Assembly: GCA_914767715.1 (NCBI GenBank)
Contig: OU612068.1
Location: 8,556,001-8,620,000 of the forward strand
Reading direction: 5' to 3'
From: Membranipora membranacea
Lineage: Eukaryota; Bryozoa; Gymnolaemata; Cheilostomatida; Membraniporidae
Length of the DNA: 64,000 bases
Positions 34,201 through 46,039 of this stretch are shown here, piece after piece. The notes under the pieces were generated by a model that worked only from the letters and a program-made list of their open reading frames with translations, was not told the origin of the DNA and did not search any database. A program made the translations under genes and the position numbers. The stretch's first letter is position 1, and every line of letters starts with the position of its first letter.

Positions 34201-34960
34201 CCACTCATGTGCGCTAAGCAAACACTGCTGTTTTGTGAGATGTTTTCCATCCTTGCTGTCTGCTTCAGCCCATCTAAGGAAATGGGTTCTCTCTGAGCAG
34301 CGGGTATCCTGAATGCCCAGACTCTCTCTGAGCAGTTTGGGCAGGTTTCAATTAGGATTCAGCAAACATTTAGCAGAGTGTTAGCCAGATTCAGCAGCCT
34401 CTTATCAATTTCCAATTAGCCTCTGCTGTAACTCAGACAAGTAAATCAATATTCATTGTCAAGAAATCTCACACTATCACTGTACACAATGGAGTTTATG
34501 TGTCCGTGATTTTTATGTCAATTGGTCACTGCTCTGAGCAACAGGTGTCTACATGCCCGTGGTCTCTGTAGTGCCTCAGCTACGGGATATCCCTTTTCTG
34601 CTTGCTCTAACACCACCTTGCTTTCCTCAAATAGCAGAGCCCCCCACCTTCCTGGCAGGCCGCCTAACAAGCTAGGACAGCTCTTCTGCAGCGGTGACTT
34701 GTTTCTTCTCTACTTTTCCTAGAAACTATGACGCCACAGTTTGAAGCATCGTGGCTCAGAACCAGCCGAGGAGCAAAAACGGTCAAACTTCACGTGAAGC
34801 TGACTATCAGGACATTAAATTGGCAACAATACTAATGACCTGCTCTATCTGTAAAACTGTATTGAAAGGGAGCCTTTCTTTTTTTCTTTTATTTAATTAT
34901 CAATCCATAAAACACAAAAATGAATACTCTAATTAAGAGGGATATAATTACTAGTATTTC
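31250..34960. repeat. Non-coding segmental tandem duplications
   Basis: Blocks recur three or four times in the same order with about 1.1-1.2 kb spacing. TCTGAGCAGTTTGGGCAGGT occurs at about 33135 and 34330. AACGGTCAAACTTCAC begins matching ~180-bp segments at about 33.70 and 34.78 kb. TGTGAGATGTTTTCCA and CCTAGAAACTATGACGC recur from 31.9 kb on. No open frame follows the repeats. I see no genes in the stretch. Confidence 0.75.
32814..32925. repeat. 14-bp minisatellite, 8 copies
   Basis: GTAGTAACTGGGTC repeated eight times without change. The homologous position near 32.12 kb has only two copies, so the array expanded after the surrounding segment duplicated. Confidence 0.9.
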
Positions 34961-34969
34961 AGGAATAAC

Positions 34970-36460
34970 TTACCATCGGTTACTTCTAGTAAGCTAAAAA
35001 ACTGAAGATACTGAGCTAAGTACACAGCTATCTTTACATGACCTTTGGTTATCATTGGGCTTGTGTGTAGTGTACCATAAGTTCAGAGGCAGATATTTAT
35101 ATCTTTTACCAACTGTATGATTGATTCACTATAATCACTAAAATCATTACACTATCAATATAAGTCCATAACTTTTTCAGTTCAGTTTATGTAAGAGTAA
35201 TCACATTGATATGTGTATGTACTACATGGAAATCTATTGACTATTAAACTATTATTTTATAGAAATGTACATAGAATGGCTCGGCGCTTCAGCTGCCTGC
35301 TTGATATCCGAGTACATTTGCTATGATGATCTCGATATCACCTCAGCACAATTCGCAGACCATATAATTTATATAATACCATAATGATGCTCAGAGCCTT
35401 TATAACCCATTAAATCATACCCTATATGAGAGAGGGGAATATCAACATACCAAAGGACGGGTCACAAAATACTGCAAAGCCCTAATGCATACCGATATCA
35501 ACCTCAATCCTTTCAAGATTATCTTACATAATTCTGGCGAACAATACATGGTAACAACACAAAAACAATTTGCATTATACATAAACTGATTCGAGAAGGT
35601 TCAGCCCACCAAGTCAGGTATAAAGGTGTACACATTGAGCTTGGAGTTATGTCCTTTAAGTGAACGGGGACTCAACTACTGCTATTACTTAATAATTTGG
35701 TAAACTAAAAACTGCAATACAATCGATAGGCTAAGGTAGGATGAATGAAGAATATGTTTCTTCTGCCATTGATTATGACAGTGTTGTTGATTGGACCCGT
35801 GTGATCCTTTATTGTCAGTTTTTATCAGTCCATTGTGACATTTTGTCTTTAGACGTAGAAGCTACTTTACAGAAATCTTGTCATGACAGTCACTGCTCAA
35901 TTTTTGACTCATTAGGTACAGGTCAATTAATTCACACAGCTCCATATGCCCTGTCATAAAAGTCACTCTCAATACACCAGACCATACACGATAGTTGTCG
36001 GAACATTTATGATGGTTCATTGTTTGGTCAAAAACAAATTAAGACAATCTTGTTGATAGCAAAATCAGGTTTCAGGTGAAACTCGATTCTGGCAGGGAAA
36101 CGGCTTCATATGTTGAGAGGCAGGATGTTTGTGTTACATTCCTTTCACGGAGTCAGAGGTCTCAAAAACAAAAATAAACTCTGCAAAAATGATGCAAACT
36201 GTCAAGATTGCTCGACTCATGATACCCTCACCCAACAGTATAATTATCAGATGGTGAGAGTTGCTGGCTTCTCCAGAAATTTGGTGCATCCAGAATTGTA
36301 GAGCTGAATTTTGTTGAAGCGTCCAAGAATGGTACAAAGCATCTGAGAACTATGGTGATTCACCTTAAACAGAAAATAAAAGCCACTTTTATTTATAAAG
36401 AATCGCTTCAGTCAAGTACAGTGTAAGTCACTTAATTCAGACTCCAGGGGACCAAAGAAA
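34970..36460. other. No recognised gene
   Basis: Short plus-strand frames at 35741 and 36110 have no recognisable motif, and no repeats are obvious. Confidence 0.3.
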
Positions 36461-36469
36461 TTGTTTCTA

Positions 36470-36789
36470 CCCTATAGGAGTTTAATTTAGTTAGAGTTTA
36501 ATTTCGCTATCTGGACCTGGAACTAAATTTCACTAGTAGACTTACTAGTGAAAATTAAAAAAAAATGTCCAAGCTTGGTTTCGAACCCAGGGCATAAATC
36601 TCCATCTGAGTGCAAGGCAGACACTTAGACAACTACACCACGCCAGCTTGCATGCTTAAGCAAGGTGTATTCCTGTATAATTGAACATTGTTTATGAAAC
36701 TATGGTGAGCGAGTTTAATTTAAGATACACTAAACTTCGCATCCTAGGCAACAACGCGAAAATGCCGCGAAAACTAAACTCCTATAGGG
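36470..36789. mobile_element. MITE with CCCTATAGGAGTTTA ends and TA duplication
   Basis: A 320-bp element with terminal inverted repeats CCCTATAGGAGTTTA, perfect over 15 bp, flanked on both sides by TA. TA duplication and small size suggest a Tc1/mariner-related non-autonomous element. A second internal hairpin (ACTAGTAGACTTACTAGT) precedes a tRNA-like core. Confidence 0.75.
36571..36646 (-). repeat. tRNA-Ala(TGC)-like sequence inside the MITE
   Basis: Minus strand: TGTAGTTGTCTAAGTGTC resembles a D-arm with A box, a 7-base loop CTTGCAC carries TGC in anticodon position, and GGTTCGAAACC is a good B box. The acceptor stem pairs poorly, so it is a tRNA-derived fragment and not a functional gene. 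Confidence 0.5.
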
Positions 36790-36799
36790 TAATTATGAT

Positions 36800-37600
36800 T
36801 TTGTTTTACTCGGGGAAACTTCAACCGAGTGGGGCGTATTCCTGGGTATTGACAGACAGACTTTCTTTTCAACAAAAATAATCATTCTATTTGCCGTATT
36901 GTGTTATGCGAGTGGTAATGGAAATACAACCGGATATTGAGTTACTTTCTTCCTAAGTCAGAGAAGCCAACTTCACATTACAGTTTCAACTTAAAATTAA
37001 CAGGGTCTAAAGGCCATTGGCTGAGCTGGGACCACATTCAGGTGTCTGACTTGTCGGGAATTTCGTATTTACAGGAGTCAAAATAACCAACTTACATTGA
37101 AACATTCTAAGAAAAAGTCTTGTCAAAGATCTTTAACATTAAATCAACCTTTTCATTGTGTAACAGAGAGGCTGTGTTACACAAATCATTTCGATGCGAA
37201 GGATTGTCTTACATCATGTTCCAGTCTCGCTTGATAAATCCCTCTCTCCCTTCACCTTGTAAGTTTAGTACGATGAGGTTGCTAGTAGCTATCATCTCTG
37301 TTTAAGACTGAAATCAAAAGATTGACTTATGCAAGGAAAATAAAGAACACAGGGAAACAATCAGCAAATTTAAAAAAATTTCTGCTCTAATCTCAAACGT
37401 CATTACTTCAAACTGTTGGCACACTTTCTTTCATGAGGATTATCAGTTAAAACCAACCTGGTGTCATCATAGTCTAAGTGGTCAAACTCAGCACTGTGGG
37501 TGATAATAGAATTATACTACCATCAAGCCAGGAAGATGTGTTCACTTTAACTTGTTACAACTGCATTCCAACATGCTCTCATCGAGGATAAAAGCCTCTT
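36800..37600. other. No recognised gene
   Basis: Nothing supported by motif, repeat or splice pattern. Confidence 0.3.
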
Positions 37601-37607
37601 CTCTTAC

Positions 37608-37748
37608 CTAAGGATGGTAGTTTTCCGACTGATGACTTGGTTAGTTCATCATAATACAGTCACAGGAAGTTGTCGAGCCCATCACCATCTAGTTCATCAG
37701 ATCTTCTTCTGATGGTCTCCCTAGTATTCTTTGATTTCTTCTCAGATC
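37608..37748 (-). pseudogene. Repeated exon-like segment Q, copy A
   Basis: Bounded by ATTTAG| and |GTAAGA. Its best frame has RETIRRRSDELDGDGLDN and then a stop. Homologous to segments at 39175-39302 and 40255-40358 in the triplicated unit. Confidence 0.35.
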
Positions 37749-38349
37749 CTAAATCGATAATGGAACATAATATTAGAATCTTTTAATAATATTACAATGT
37801 AGGAACTCCCACAGACCAAGTTTACCTGCATTCAAAACTGTTTTTCCCTACCGCTAAAAAGTAGAAGTGGAGCAAACCAGAATTCACGGAAACGTGACTC
37901 AACATGATCTAGGACTCCTTGCACAAAGGCCTTTGGAATGATTTAATTTCATGTATGCTTTAGCGTTCCATCACATAACTGCACAACTAGGCCAAAATTC
38001 TCAAGACTAAACAAGGAAAAAATGATTGATGAATGTTCAATTGTAATGGCCTTAGCAGTCTATGAACTCAAATTCAATGTGAAGATGATTGGAAAAAAGG
38101 GGCAACATGATAACATAATCATCTACCACTGTAAAAAAAATTAACTGTAGCGTATAAATGGTGAAGCAGACAAGACAGTCAGGCGCGATAACCAACCGAA
38201 CTGCCTTTTTCCTGCTCGTTTTGATGATGATTGGTGGATCTGATCTATCCTACGATGGTTGGATTATATTTTAGTAGCCTCCGATTTAAATAACTGCAAG
38301 CGTTGTCAAAGATATGAAAATATTATGAGCATTGTTTTTAGGAACACAC

Positions 38350-38815
38350 GGTGACATATATTTGCTGCACTTATTTGTGGGGCAATGTTATGTCACCGGA
38401 AGGTGTAGAAGCAATGATGCTATCATTGATTTACTGTCCATAATCCAGGATTTTGTTCATAACTCGATCAATTTCTATTGGATTTTGAATTTGAAAATTG
38501 CTATACAATCAGCAGCATCTTGTTATCAACTTGATGCTATTTCTTCTTCAAGATTTTTAGCCTTAAATTTGTATCAAACTGTTCAGGACAAGCTGCGTAA
38601 TCTATTGTAATTTTCAAACTCAAAATCCAATCAAAATTGATCGAGTTATCCACAAAAAACCTGGGTTTTGGACAGTAAATCAATGATAGATAGCATCATT
38701 GCTTCTACACCTTCCATTTTCGTTACGTTGCCCACATTTTAATGCCTCAGTGCCTTAATGCTAATGTTGCATATAGATTCCTTTCTAGGTTTATTATTAA
38801 GTCTATGGCTGCATC
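38350..38815. mobile_element. Foldback MITE, family A copy 2
   Basis: Arms TTCATAACTCGATCAATTTC and AATTGATCGAGTTATCCACA, and the same right end (TCTAGGTTTATTATTAAGTC) as at 24.96 kb. Its insertion lengthens unit A of the triplicated array by about 450 bp, accounting for the uneven spacing of the Q segments. Confidence 0.7.
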
Positions 38816-39174
38816 TTATCACTGTGCTGGCAATTCTTTTCTGATTAAATTCCCAAAACTGTCATAAATAAAGAGAATTAGAATACAAACATTTTCAAAG
38901 GCTATTTGAGGAGAGGGTTGCCCCCATAGACATAGTATATTAAGTCTATGGTCGCCTCTGACAATATGTATGAAGGGCATAAAAACTTCACTGAGCCTAC
39001 AAGCTCAGAACTATAATTCCATTTAGATTAAGCTGATATTTTGCCAAGATGGATTTTCTCTTTTTTTTGCATCTGGAATAAGTATAACTTATAAGTACTG
39101 ACAGTGACAACCTGTATCATCTATTAACGCTATGACTATTATTATGTGCTTTTGGGGAAACAAGACCTCCTTAC

Positions 39175-39302
39175 CTGAGGTCCGGTCTGTTAACTGATGA
39201 GATGGATTGTCTATCGCGAAACACTCGATGGTAATCATCAAGCCCATCATCATCATACTCAGATCGCGATCTCCCTGGTATTCTTTGCTTTCATCTCAAA
39301 TC
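39175..39302 (-). pseudogene. Repeated exon-like segment Q, copy B (best preserved)
   Basis: Bounded by ATTTCAG| and |GTAAGG. After one early TGA the frame reads RIPGRSRSEYDDDGLDDYHR and VFRDRQSISSV, a charged, tyrosine-containing stretch that could be a cytoplasmic tail. About 370 bp upstream on the same strand (39.67-39.80 kb) a conserved segment reads NPPIIKTSRKKADP, another putative exon. A real family is likely; its identity is unknown and no copy is intact. Confidence 0.4.
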
Positions 39303-40254
39303 CTGAAATAAGAACGAAAAGGCATTTATAATAATGTTTTAATGTTGGGACGCCCTGCACAAGGGCCATCTCAATGGGTAAATTTTACATCATTGAGAAT
39401 GCCCTCATGCTGGGAGTATTATTCTTACCCATGCTTTAGTATCATATGACAGCACAACTAGGCTAATTCATTAAGACTAATAAAGAAAAATGTTTAACGA
39501 AACAAAGGAAAAATGATTCATGACCTTGGATTGCAGTCAAGAAACTCAAACTCAACGCGAAGATAATTTTGAAAAAAAGGGGCAATGTTATAACATATTT
39601 ATCATTCAACGTAACAAGTTTAATTGTAACATATAAAAGGTGAAGCAGACGAAACAATCAGACGCCATTACCAACCAAGCAGGGGGTGTCTGGGGTCTGC
39701 TTTCTTCCTGCTTGTTTTGATGATTGGAGGATTCTCTGTGATGAGATTCTGTGGATCTATCGCAACTGATCTATCTCTCGACGTAACAACTATTTGCTAT
39801 CCCTCCGACTTTTTCTTGCTACAACAAAAATAATAAGCATGGTAGAACGGTTGGAAAAAATAACCAGAATTATCTTTAATACATCTTATCACTGTGGGGT
39901 TAGCACTGCTGATTAAATTTGTGAAACCTTTAAAAAATAGAGAGAATTAGAGTATAAACATCTGAAATGGCCATTTGAGGAGAGGCATGCCATTGTCAAT
40001 ATACATAAAGGGCATAACAACTTAACATAACAACTTAATTCAACTTCAGAGAGCCACAATCCCATAATATAGATCCCATAATATAGATCCACAATCCCAT
40101 AATATAGATTTAACTTGTCTTTTGCCAAGATGGACTGTCTCTCTTGGATTTGGAATAAATTCAATTCATAAGTACTGACAGTGACAACATTTATCTGTCA
40201 GACCCCTGTCTGACAATTTGATAACACTCTTTGTCTATTATTACATGCTTTTTT

Positions 40255-40358
40255 GAGAGTCTATCATGAAACATTCGATGGTGATTATTCAGCCCATCAT
40301 AAACAATTCAGCTCTTCTCCTGATTGACTTCCTGTTATACTTGCTTTCTCCTCAAATC
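40255..40358 (-). pseudogene. Repeated exon-like segment Q, copy C (truncated)
   Basis: Keeps the TCAG| boundary and the start of the segment, with stops, and loses the donor end. The unit also holds a conserved upstream piece near 40.14 kb (minus) reading VVTVSTYELNLFQ, matched at 39.10 and 40.93 kb. Confidence 0.35.
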
Positions 40359-41279
40359 CTGAAAGAAGAATGAAACATATGTTATCAATAATTTTGCAAT
40401 GTTGGACGCCCAGCAGCCCAGCACAAAAGGCCAGCTAACTATTTGTATGTCGCTAAGGCTTCTCTCACCTCGTAGCACATTTTGGGTGATACTTCAGGAT
40501 TATTAAATAGTGAAAAACACAGAGGCAGATAAAACAAGAGGGGCGTGTACCAACCGATCAGTGAGAGGAGGGATGGCTGCTTTTTCCTGTGGGTGTTGGT
40601 GATAGGTATCCATCATTATGTGCTGGGTTTCTGCAGACCTCTTGTTACTGTTGGCATGTGGATTTTTATACGTCTACCATTTTCCTCATGCTACAAACAA
40701 AATATTTGAAAATGTGCTGTGTGTTTTTAAGGAAAGCGATTAAGTGAAGACACACAATATTTACAGCCTCCTAATAAAAATCTAATTCTGCTGAGCCCGA
40801 ATGAAGTATTAAATCACATCATCTGCTTTAAAGAAAAACAAACTGTGGCATGTCACTATAAAACGGCTTGGACGACCTCTGGGCTTTAATTCCATACACA
40901 TTAAATTTACCTTTTCCTAAGATGAACTTAGTAGTACTGACAGTGACAACATTGATCTTACTGAAGACACAAAACTAACTATATCGACCCGTGTCTGTCA
41001 CTTCTCGTCTGACAATGAAGTACCACTCATTAGAGTTTGAATTACTGCTCGTGTACAATAGTGCGCAAGATCATGGAAAGATTCTTCTATTAACAGTGAT
41101 TGCTGGATCAGTTATTTGTGACATGGTGAAGTAGTTAGGTGATACACATGGTCACAACATTCAATACTTGTATTGTTGTGATTGTGTCCACATGCTGAAA
41201 TGTCATAAGGGGGAGTGAACCAGGGGCGTATATTCTAAAAAATTTCACTCACTGACTTTTCAGAGATGAGCATAATAAT

Positions 41280-41350
41280 CGGGCGCAGCCCGATGCACAC
41301 GCCGTAGGCGTGGCGGGGAGGGTGTGGGAGGGGCGCTTAAGCGCCCTCCC
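41280..41350. repeat. Three consecutive GC-rich hairpins
   Basis: CGGGC-GCA-GCCCG (41280-41292), CACGCC-GTA-GGCGTG (41298-41312) and GGGAGGGGCGC-TTAA-GCGCCCTCCC (41326-41350, one bulged G) in 71 bp, within AT-rich DNA and directly abutting SINE copy 2. Confidence 0.85.
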
Positions 41351-41635
41351 ACCACGGAAATTTTTGCATATCGGTAGCAAAATAGTGCAAGCAGAGAGGT
41401 ATTTCAATAGCTCACTGAGCTGTTGGGTACTTTCAGAAAAGAACTCAATAGCAGTAGAAGATTACGGTAAAAATGCTCCAGTTATAAAGCACCCATTTGA
41501 AAAAAAACTGACCTTGATGGGATTCGAACCCACAACAATCTTATTATCAGTGATTATAAAGCGGACGCTCTACACACTGAGCTATTCAGCCACTCACGGA
41601 AATCTGTGGGCCGTGAGTGCTAATATACGCCACTG
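41351..41635 (-). repeat. tRNA-derived SINE, copy 2
   Basis: Near-identical to 17116-17397. Minus-strand head: TAGCTCAGTGTGTAGAGC (A box) and GGGTTCGAATCCCATCA (B box), about 41514-41592. Ends 20 bp before the 5' LTR. Confidence 0.75.
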
Positions 41636-41655
41636 GAGTGAACTAAACAACTGTT

Positions 41656-41956
41656 GTATATATACTTTGTGTTGATCCCTCTGTAATGAATAATATTCTT
41701 GTTATGTTTTGTATTTATAATGATAAAAACTTGAAACGCTAGAATAACCAGTTTCCTTATAACAGTATGTAAACCCGTATTCTCATATGTTTTTATGAAA
41801 CCACGGTTATTTTGCCCAAGTACATTTAGGATAGCTTTAAGTACATTATGGACAGTTTTTCCAATGCGCCTATAAAAGGAGCGTCCGTGGCTTTATGCAT
41901 AATGATTTAGTTATCAGACTTCATTGTGGATGGTTGAATTGTGAGAGCAATAAACT
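41656..41956 (+). mobile_element. 5' LTR of gypsy-type element, first part
   Basis: 301 bp matching 53394-53690. Starts TGTATA and contains a TATA box (CTATAAAAGGAGCG, near 41871) and AATAAA at the break point, giving pol II promoter and polyadenylation signals as expected for U3-R. It is cut after AATAAACT by the DNA transposon and resumes at 47514. Confidence 0.85.
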
Positions 41957-42534
41957 CGCTGGCTTAGAATGCAAATGTCCTAAATGATGCAATGCAAATT
42001 TTCGGTTACAGCACATTTAAAAAATGGTACTGTATATGATGGAAATTTCCGGAATTATTGTGATTCATTGATTGCACAGGGTAATTGCACATCAAGATCT
42101 ATTGATTTCATAGGTCTATGAAGTTATCACACTTCAACCAACAATAGAACCAGGAAACAATGTTATCAGATAGGACGATTGTTCTTAAACAAGCAAGGCA
42201 TTTTGAGAATGCAAATGTCCTAAATGCTCTAATCATTGGAATATTTGACTTTTAACCTGTTTATTTGCGGAATTTAACGAAGAGTGAACGAAACAAAGTG
42301 GATAATTTACAAGATAAATGACACACTATGATCAACTGACCCTTTAAATTGACAATAACTTCGGAAAGACAAACACTTTCATGGATGAAAATGACATTTT
42401 AAATCTATAAATCAAACGAACTGTTTTCGAAATTGATAAACTTTGAGTTACACAAAAACACTATCTCTACACATTTATTTAATATGTCCAAAAATTGAAA
42501 TCAAATAAATTTTAAGCTGTACAATTTTCCGAAT

Positions 42535-43924
42535 CTAAGGTTGCTGGCCAATAATCCCCTGCATGTACACTAAATCATCCCCACACATAAACCTGATCAA
42601 ACTTGCTAGGTCTTTTGCTTTCTCGTCACTTAATTTTCTTGTCCCTTTTTGCCGAGCTGGTTTTGTTAGTTTTGGTTTAGCTTTGTTGCGCCCAGATCTG
42701 TCATTGAGAACCTTCACAGTTTGCTGGGTGCCTGCCATCTCGAGACTGAAACACACCTTGTCTAATAGATCCCGATGGTAGCGTATCTCTTTCGTCGATG
42801 CATACTTGACTTTCTGGTAGCTGTGCATTTCGGCTTGTTCTTTAAAATTATAGAAATCCTCTGATCTCATCATGTGGACAAACATTTCCATTCCACAAGG
42901 TTTGATCAATTTTAGTTCTCGCACCAATGATACTGGTGAAAATATATCATCAGGCAGCTGGCGTTCGATGACGCTATGTAAATTATCAACATCGGTAATG
43001 GAGCTATGTCCAGGCTCGCAGAATCGCTGTGTTATTGGTCAGTACGGCAGGGTGTTGCTGTATAAAGAGCTGCAACGCATAGCTCATGTGCGAATTTCGA
43101 TTCTGCGGCACACACGAGTCGGACCAGAGGATAAGGTGGGCAGCGAGTGGATGTTCTGCAGCGATCTTTGTCAGCAACAATGTGATGGCACTGGCGATGT
43201 CATTGCCCGACCGTCCACTTATAGTTTCATGCCATACTGCGCAATACGATTTTTTATTCCTGTGAACCCGAACTGTTAGGTTGTATGTATTTAGTTTACG
43301 CTTGTAGAAGGCTGATGATACTGCAATACGCGGAAGCGCAAAGACATTTTCCAGATCAAAAGATACCACGAGAGTTTTCTGGTCTTCATGCTCATGGTCG
43401 GCCTGTCTTTGCGCTCTTGTGCTATTTTTGCTCTTAATATGTGCTTTATCAGCTGCGGTGTCTTCAGTGGTTACAGTTCCGGCCTTCACTTTGAGCTTGT
43501 ATAACTCACACTTATCGCAAAGGTCTTTATCTGGTGGTTTGAATGATACGTTATATTGAGTATTAAAAATCTCACGGTATTTCCACTCCTTCACAATCTC
43601 ATCCCGCTGGTTTTCAGACATCAGCTTCGTCTTGTACATGGTATACATGCGTGAGATTGTAAGGCCCCTTGGATAAAAAATCCTGTTGGTTTCTTTTCGC
43701 ACATAGTGGGGCTCCAAATATGGAAAACTCTCTATGTGACGCCGAACTAGCTGGACCTTGCACTCTGGTAGCTTTGTTGCAGGTGATGGGTGGTCTGTAT
43801 TTACTGGATTTCCCACTTTGTCAAGGTGCTTCAGATGTCCTTTAACCCTTGACTGGCTGATTTTATGCGTGTTGAGATAGAACGGTTTACATACTTTAAG
43901 CAGTTCACCGCCACTATTTTGCAT
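42535..43924 (-). pseudogene. Transposase catalytic region (frameshifted)
   Basis: Two frames of one protein. The first has HYVRKETNRIFYPRGLTISR, FKPPDKDLCDKCELYK (Cys pair), VVSFDLENVFALP (first Asp), FYKRKLNTYNLTV and LWSDSCVPQNRN (second Asp). The frame slips near 43.0 kb. The second frame continues with FCEPGHSSITDVDNLHS, PCGMEMFVHMMRSEDF and SLEMAGTQQTV. The order FD...SD-C-x-x-QN-x-N...GHS-x-x-x-x-VD is that of a widespread arthropod/cnidarian DDE-like transposase family usually annotated only as uncharacterized protein. The Lys-rich end (KPKLTKPARQKGTRKL) is terminal. One frameshift and a split upstream exon make it inactive. Confidence 0.7.
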
Positions 43925-43984
43925 CGAATACTGAACAGATATTGAACGTTTATGTTTAAATAATGTTCGCTTTTGATCTGTAGT

Positions 43985-46035
43985 AGGTCAGAAGCAGCTA
44001 TAGCATAAGTTGTTTTGGCACGGACAATATTTGATGGCAGGATACTGATCACGTTTTTTACTTCATTGGTGTATGTTCTGTAAAATTCACCGGGTGTACC
44101 CAGTCGTAGTGGTCATATTTAGAAATTAAAAGGTGTTTTGTTTTGGCATTATATGTGTGGGGAAATAACTCCTATTCTGTGTAATCTAAGTAATCTAATT
44201 ATCAGGGAATTCCAGGTTGAAATTGCATTGTGGGATTTTGTTGACATGGCAATTAATTCACCAAGTAAACTTGGAGAGAAATTTTTCAATTTGTGCTGCT
44301 CATATCAGACCAGCACAAATTGAAAAATTTCAATTGAATTATGTCAAACTTCTTATGGGACTAGTATCAAAGATTATAAATATATAAATAAAAGTATATA
44401 TATATATGGCAGGATACTTGATGCTAGTATGATATTGTTTGGTCTTAAGACCACTGTCTTGGGGCAATTACAAACAACATTTTTGACGATTCAATTGCCT
44501 CTTATGTCATCTTTCGGCTGGATATCTTTTGCATAACACATGAGCAAAGAGTTCAATGAGTGCCTCACTTTTCAGAAAGAAACCAGACTGTCAGAGTCTG
44601 AAAAACTTAGATATGCCAGCTTCGCATACTTTCCTAACATGCTAATGACATGATATGGGGATATGCGGTAGCTCTGTCTCTCATCAACCATCTCATGCAA
44701 TGATAAAACATATACATATAGAACCCAGTACTAGTCTTGACTTGTGCCAACTGCATCAAACTCTTGACTTCCCACTAATCACATATCGATAGTGTGAATA
44801 TTTGGGATATGCAGTAGTGCTGCGGCTGACCTCTTCAACTGGGTACACACTTTTTTCCTACATAAAATTTGTCTCACGCTCTCATGTTTTGAGCAGTCTT
44901 ATGTCTAGGCTGCTTTTTGTCTTGTTCTCGTTAAGATGTAGTGCTGTCGCTGACCACCATTTAAAATGTGATATAATATCTTGTTAAAATCATACATATA
45001 GTCGTGTTTCCTGCTGACCATATTAATCACTTATCATTTCACTTACCTAACCGATTGTGAAGAAAATTGTAGGTATGCTGCCACGCTGCCGCTGACATGA
45101 TAGCTACAACCGGGTAAACTCTCAGTTTTGGATTCAGCACGTTGTTCTACCCTAGATATACCCTTGTTTTAAACTTGTAACATTTCACTTATTATTAGCG
45201 ATTCTGAGAAAAATTGCGAAAAGCTGCCGCGCTGCCAATCTTCTGCCAACATGATTGCTACGACTGGGTACACTAGACCAAGTTTGGTCCATTTGCCTGC
45301 ATTCCGAGCTGTGACTCCCGATCCACTGGTCACGCCGCAGCGTGACCAGTGGATTGGGAGCAATAGGCATGCAGGCAATTGGATAAAACTTGTTCTAGGT
45401 TACACCCTATTTCTTTATATTCAGCACGTTTTTATACCCTTGAAGCACCTTTTATTTAAACTCATTAAAAGCAATTTTCTAGAAGAAATGAGGATATGCT
45501 GCCGCGTTGCCGCTGACATGGTCGCTACAACTGCGTACAACCTTAATTTTGGATTCACCACGTTGTTCCACCCTAGAAACACCTTTTATTGAATTCTTAA
45601 CATTTCACTTATTATATGCAATTTTGAGAAATATTGCGGATATGCTGCCGCAAGACAGTATCATACTAACCTCATAAAGATCTGACATTATACTAATTGA
45701 AAATTTTAAATTTGTCCTGATCTAACACGAGCAGACTTCTGCAAGTTTACTTGATAAATAAATTGGCAAGTCAACAAAATACCCACAATGCAGTTTCAAC
45801 CTGGAATTCCCTGTAGATTAGATTAGTAAGATTACACAGAATAGGAGTTATGTCCCCACACATATAATGCACAAACAAAACACCTTTTAATTTCTAAATA
45901 TGACCACTGCAACTGGGTACACCCGGTGAATTTTACAGAAGAAACATCAATGAAGTATAATATGCGATCAGTTTCCTGCCATCAAAAATTGTCCGTGCCA
46001 TTATTTTATAGAGCAGTTACAGCTAGGCTGCTTCT
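43985..46035. repeat. Large inverted repeat splitting the transposase gene
   Basis: About 290-bp arms (43985-44275 and 45735-46035, reverse complements; for example TCACCGGGTGTACCCAGT and CAGGGAATTCCAGGTTGAAA) surround about 1.46 kb. The outer part of the arms is transposase coding sequence, so this is an inverted duplication or foldback insertion rather than a simple TIR element. The interior has imperfect repeats of GATATGCTGCCGC at 45.04-45.66 kb and no gene. Confidence 0.65.
45266..45406. repeat. ~140-bp hairpin
   Basis: Core ATCCACTGGTCACGC-CGCA-GCGTGACCAGTGGAT is perfect over 15 bp. Arms continue outward imperfectly through TTTGCCTGCAT / ATGCAGGCAA to GGGTACACTAG / CTAGGTTACACCC. Confidence 0.8.
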
Positions 46036-46039
46036 GGCC

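Noticed and set aside
36571-36646. Functional tRNA-Ala gene
   Set aside because: Anticodon loop looks right but the acceptor stem does not pair and it lies inside a MITE.
42872-43279. 135-codon plus-strand ORF
   Set aside because: Antisense to the transposase catalytic region, which has recognisable motifs.
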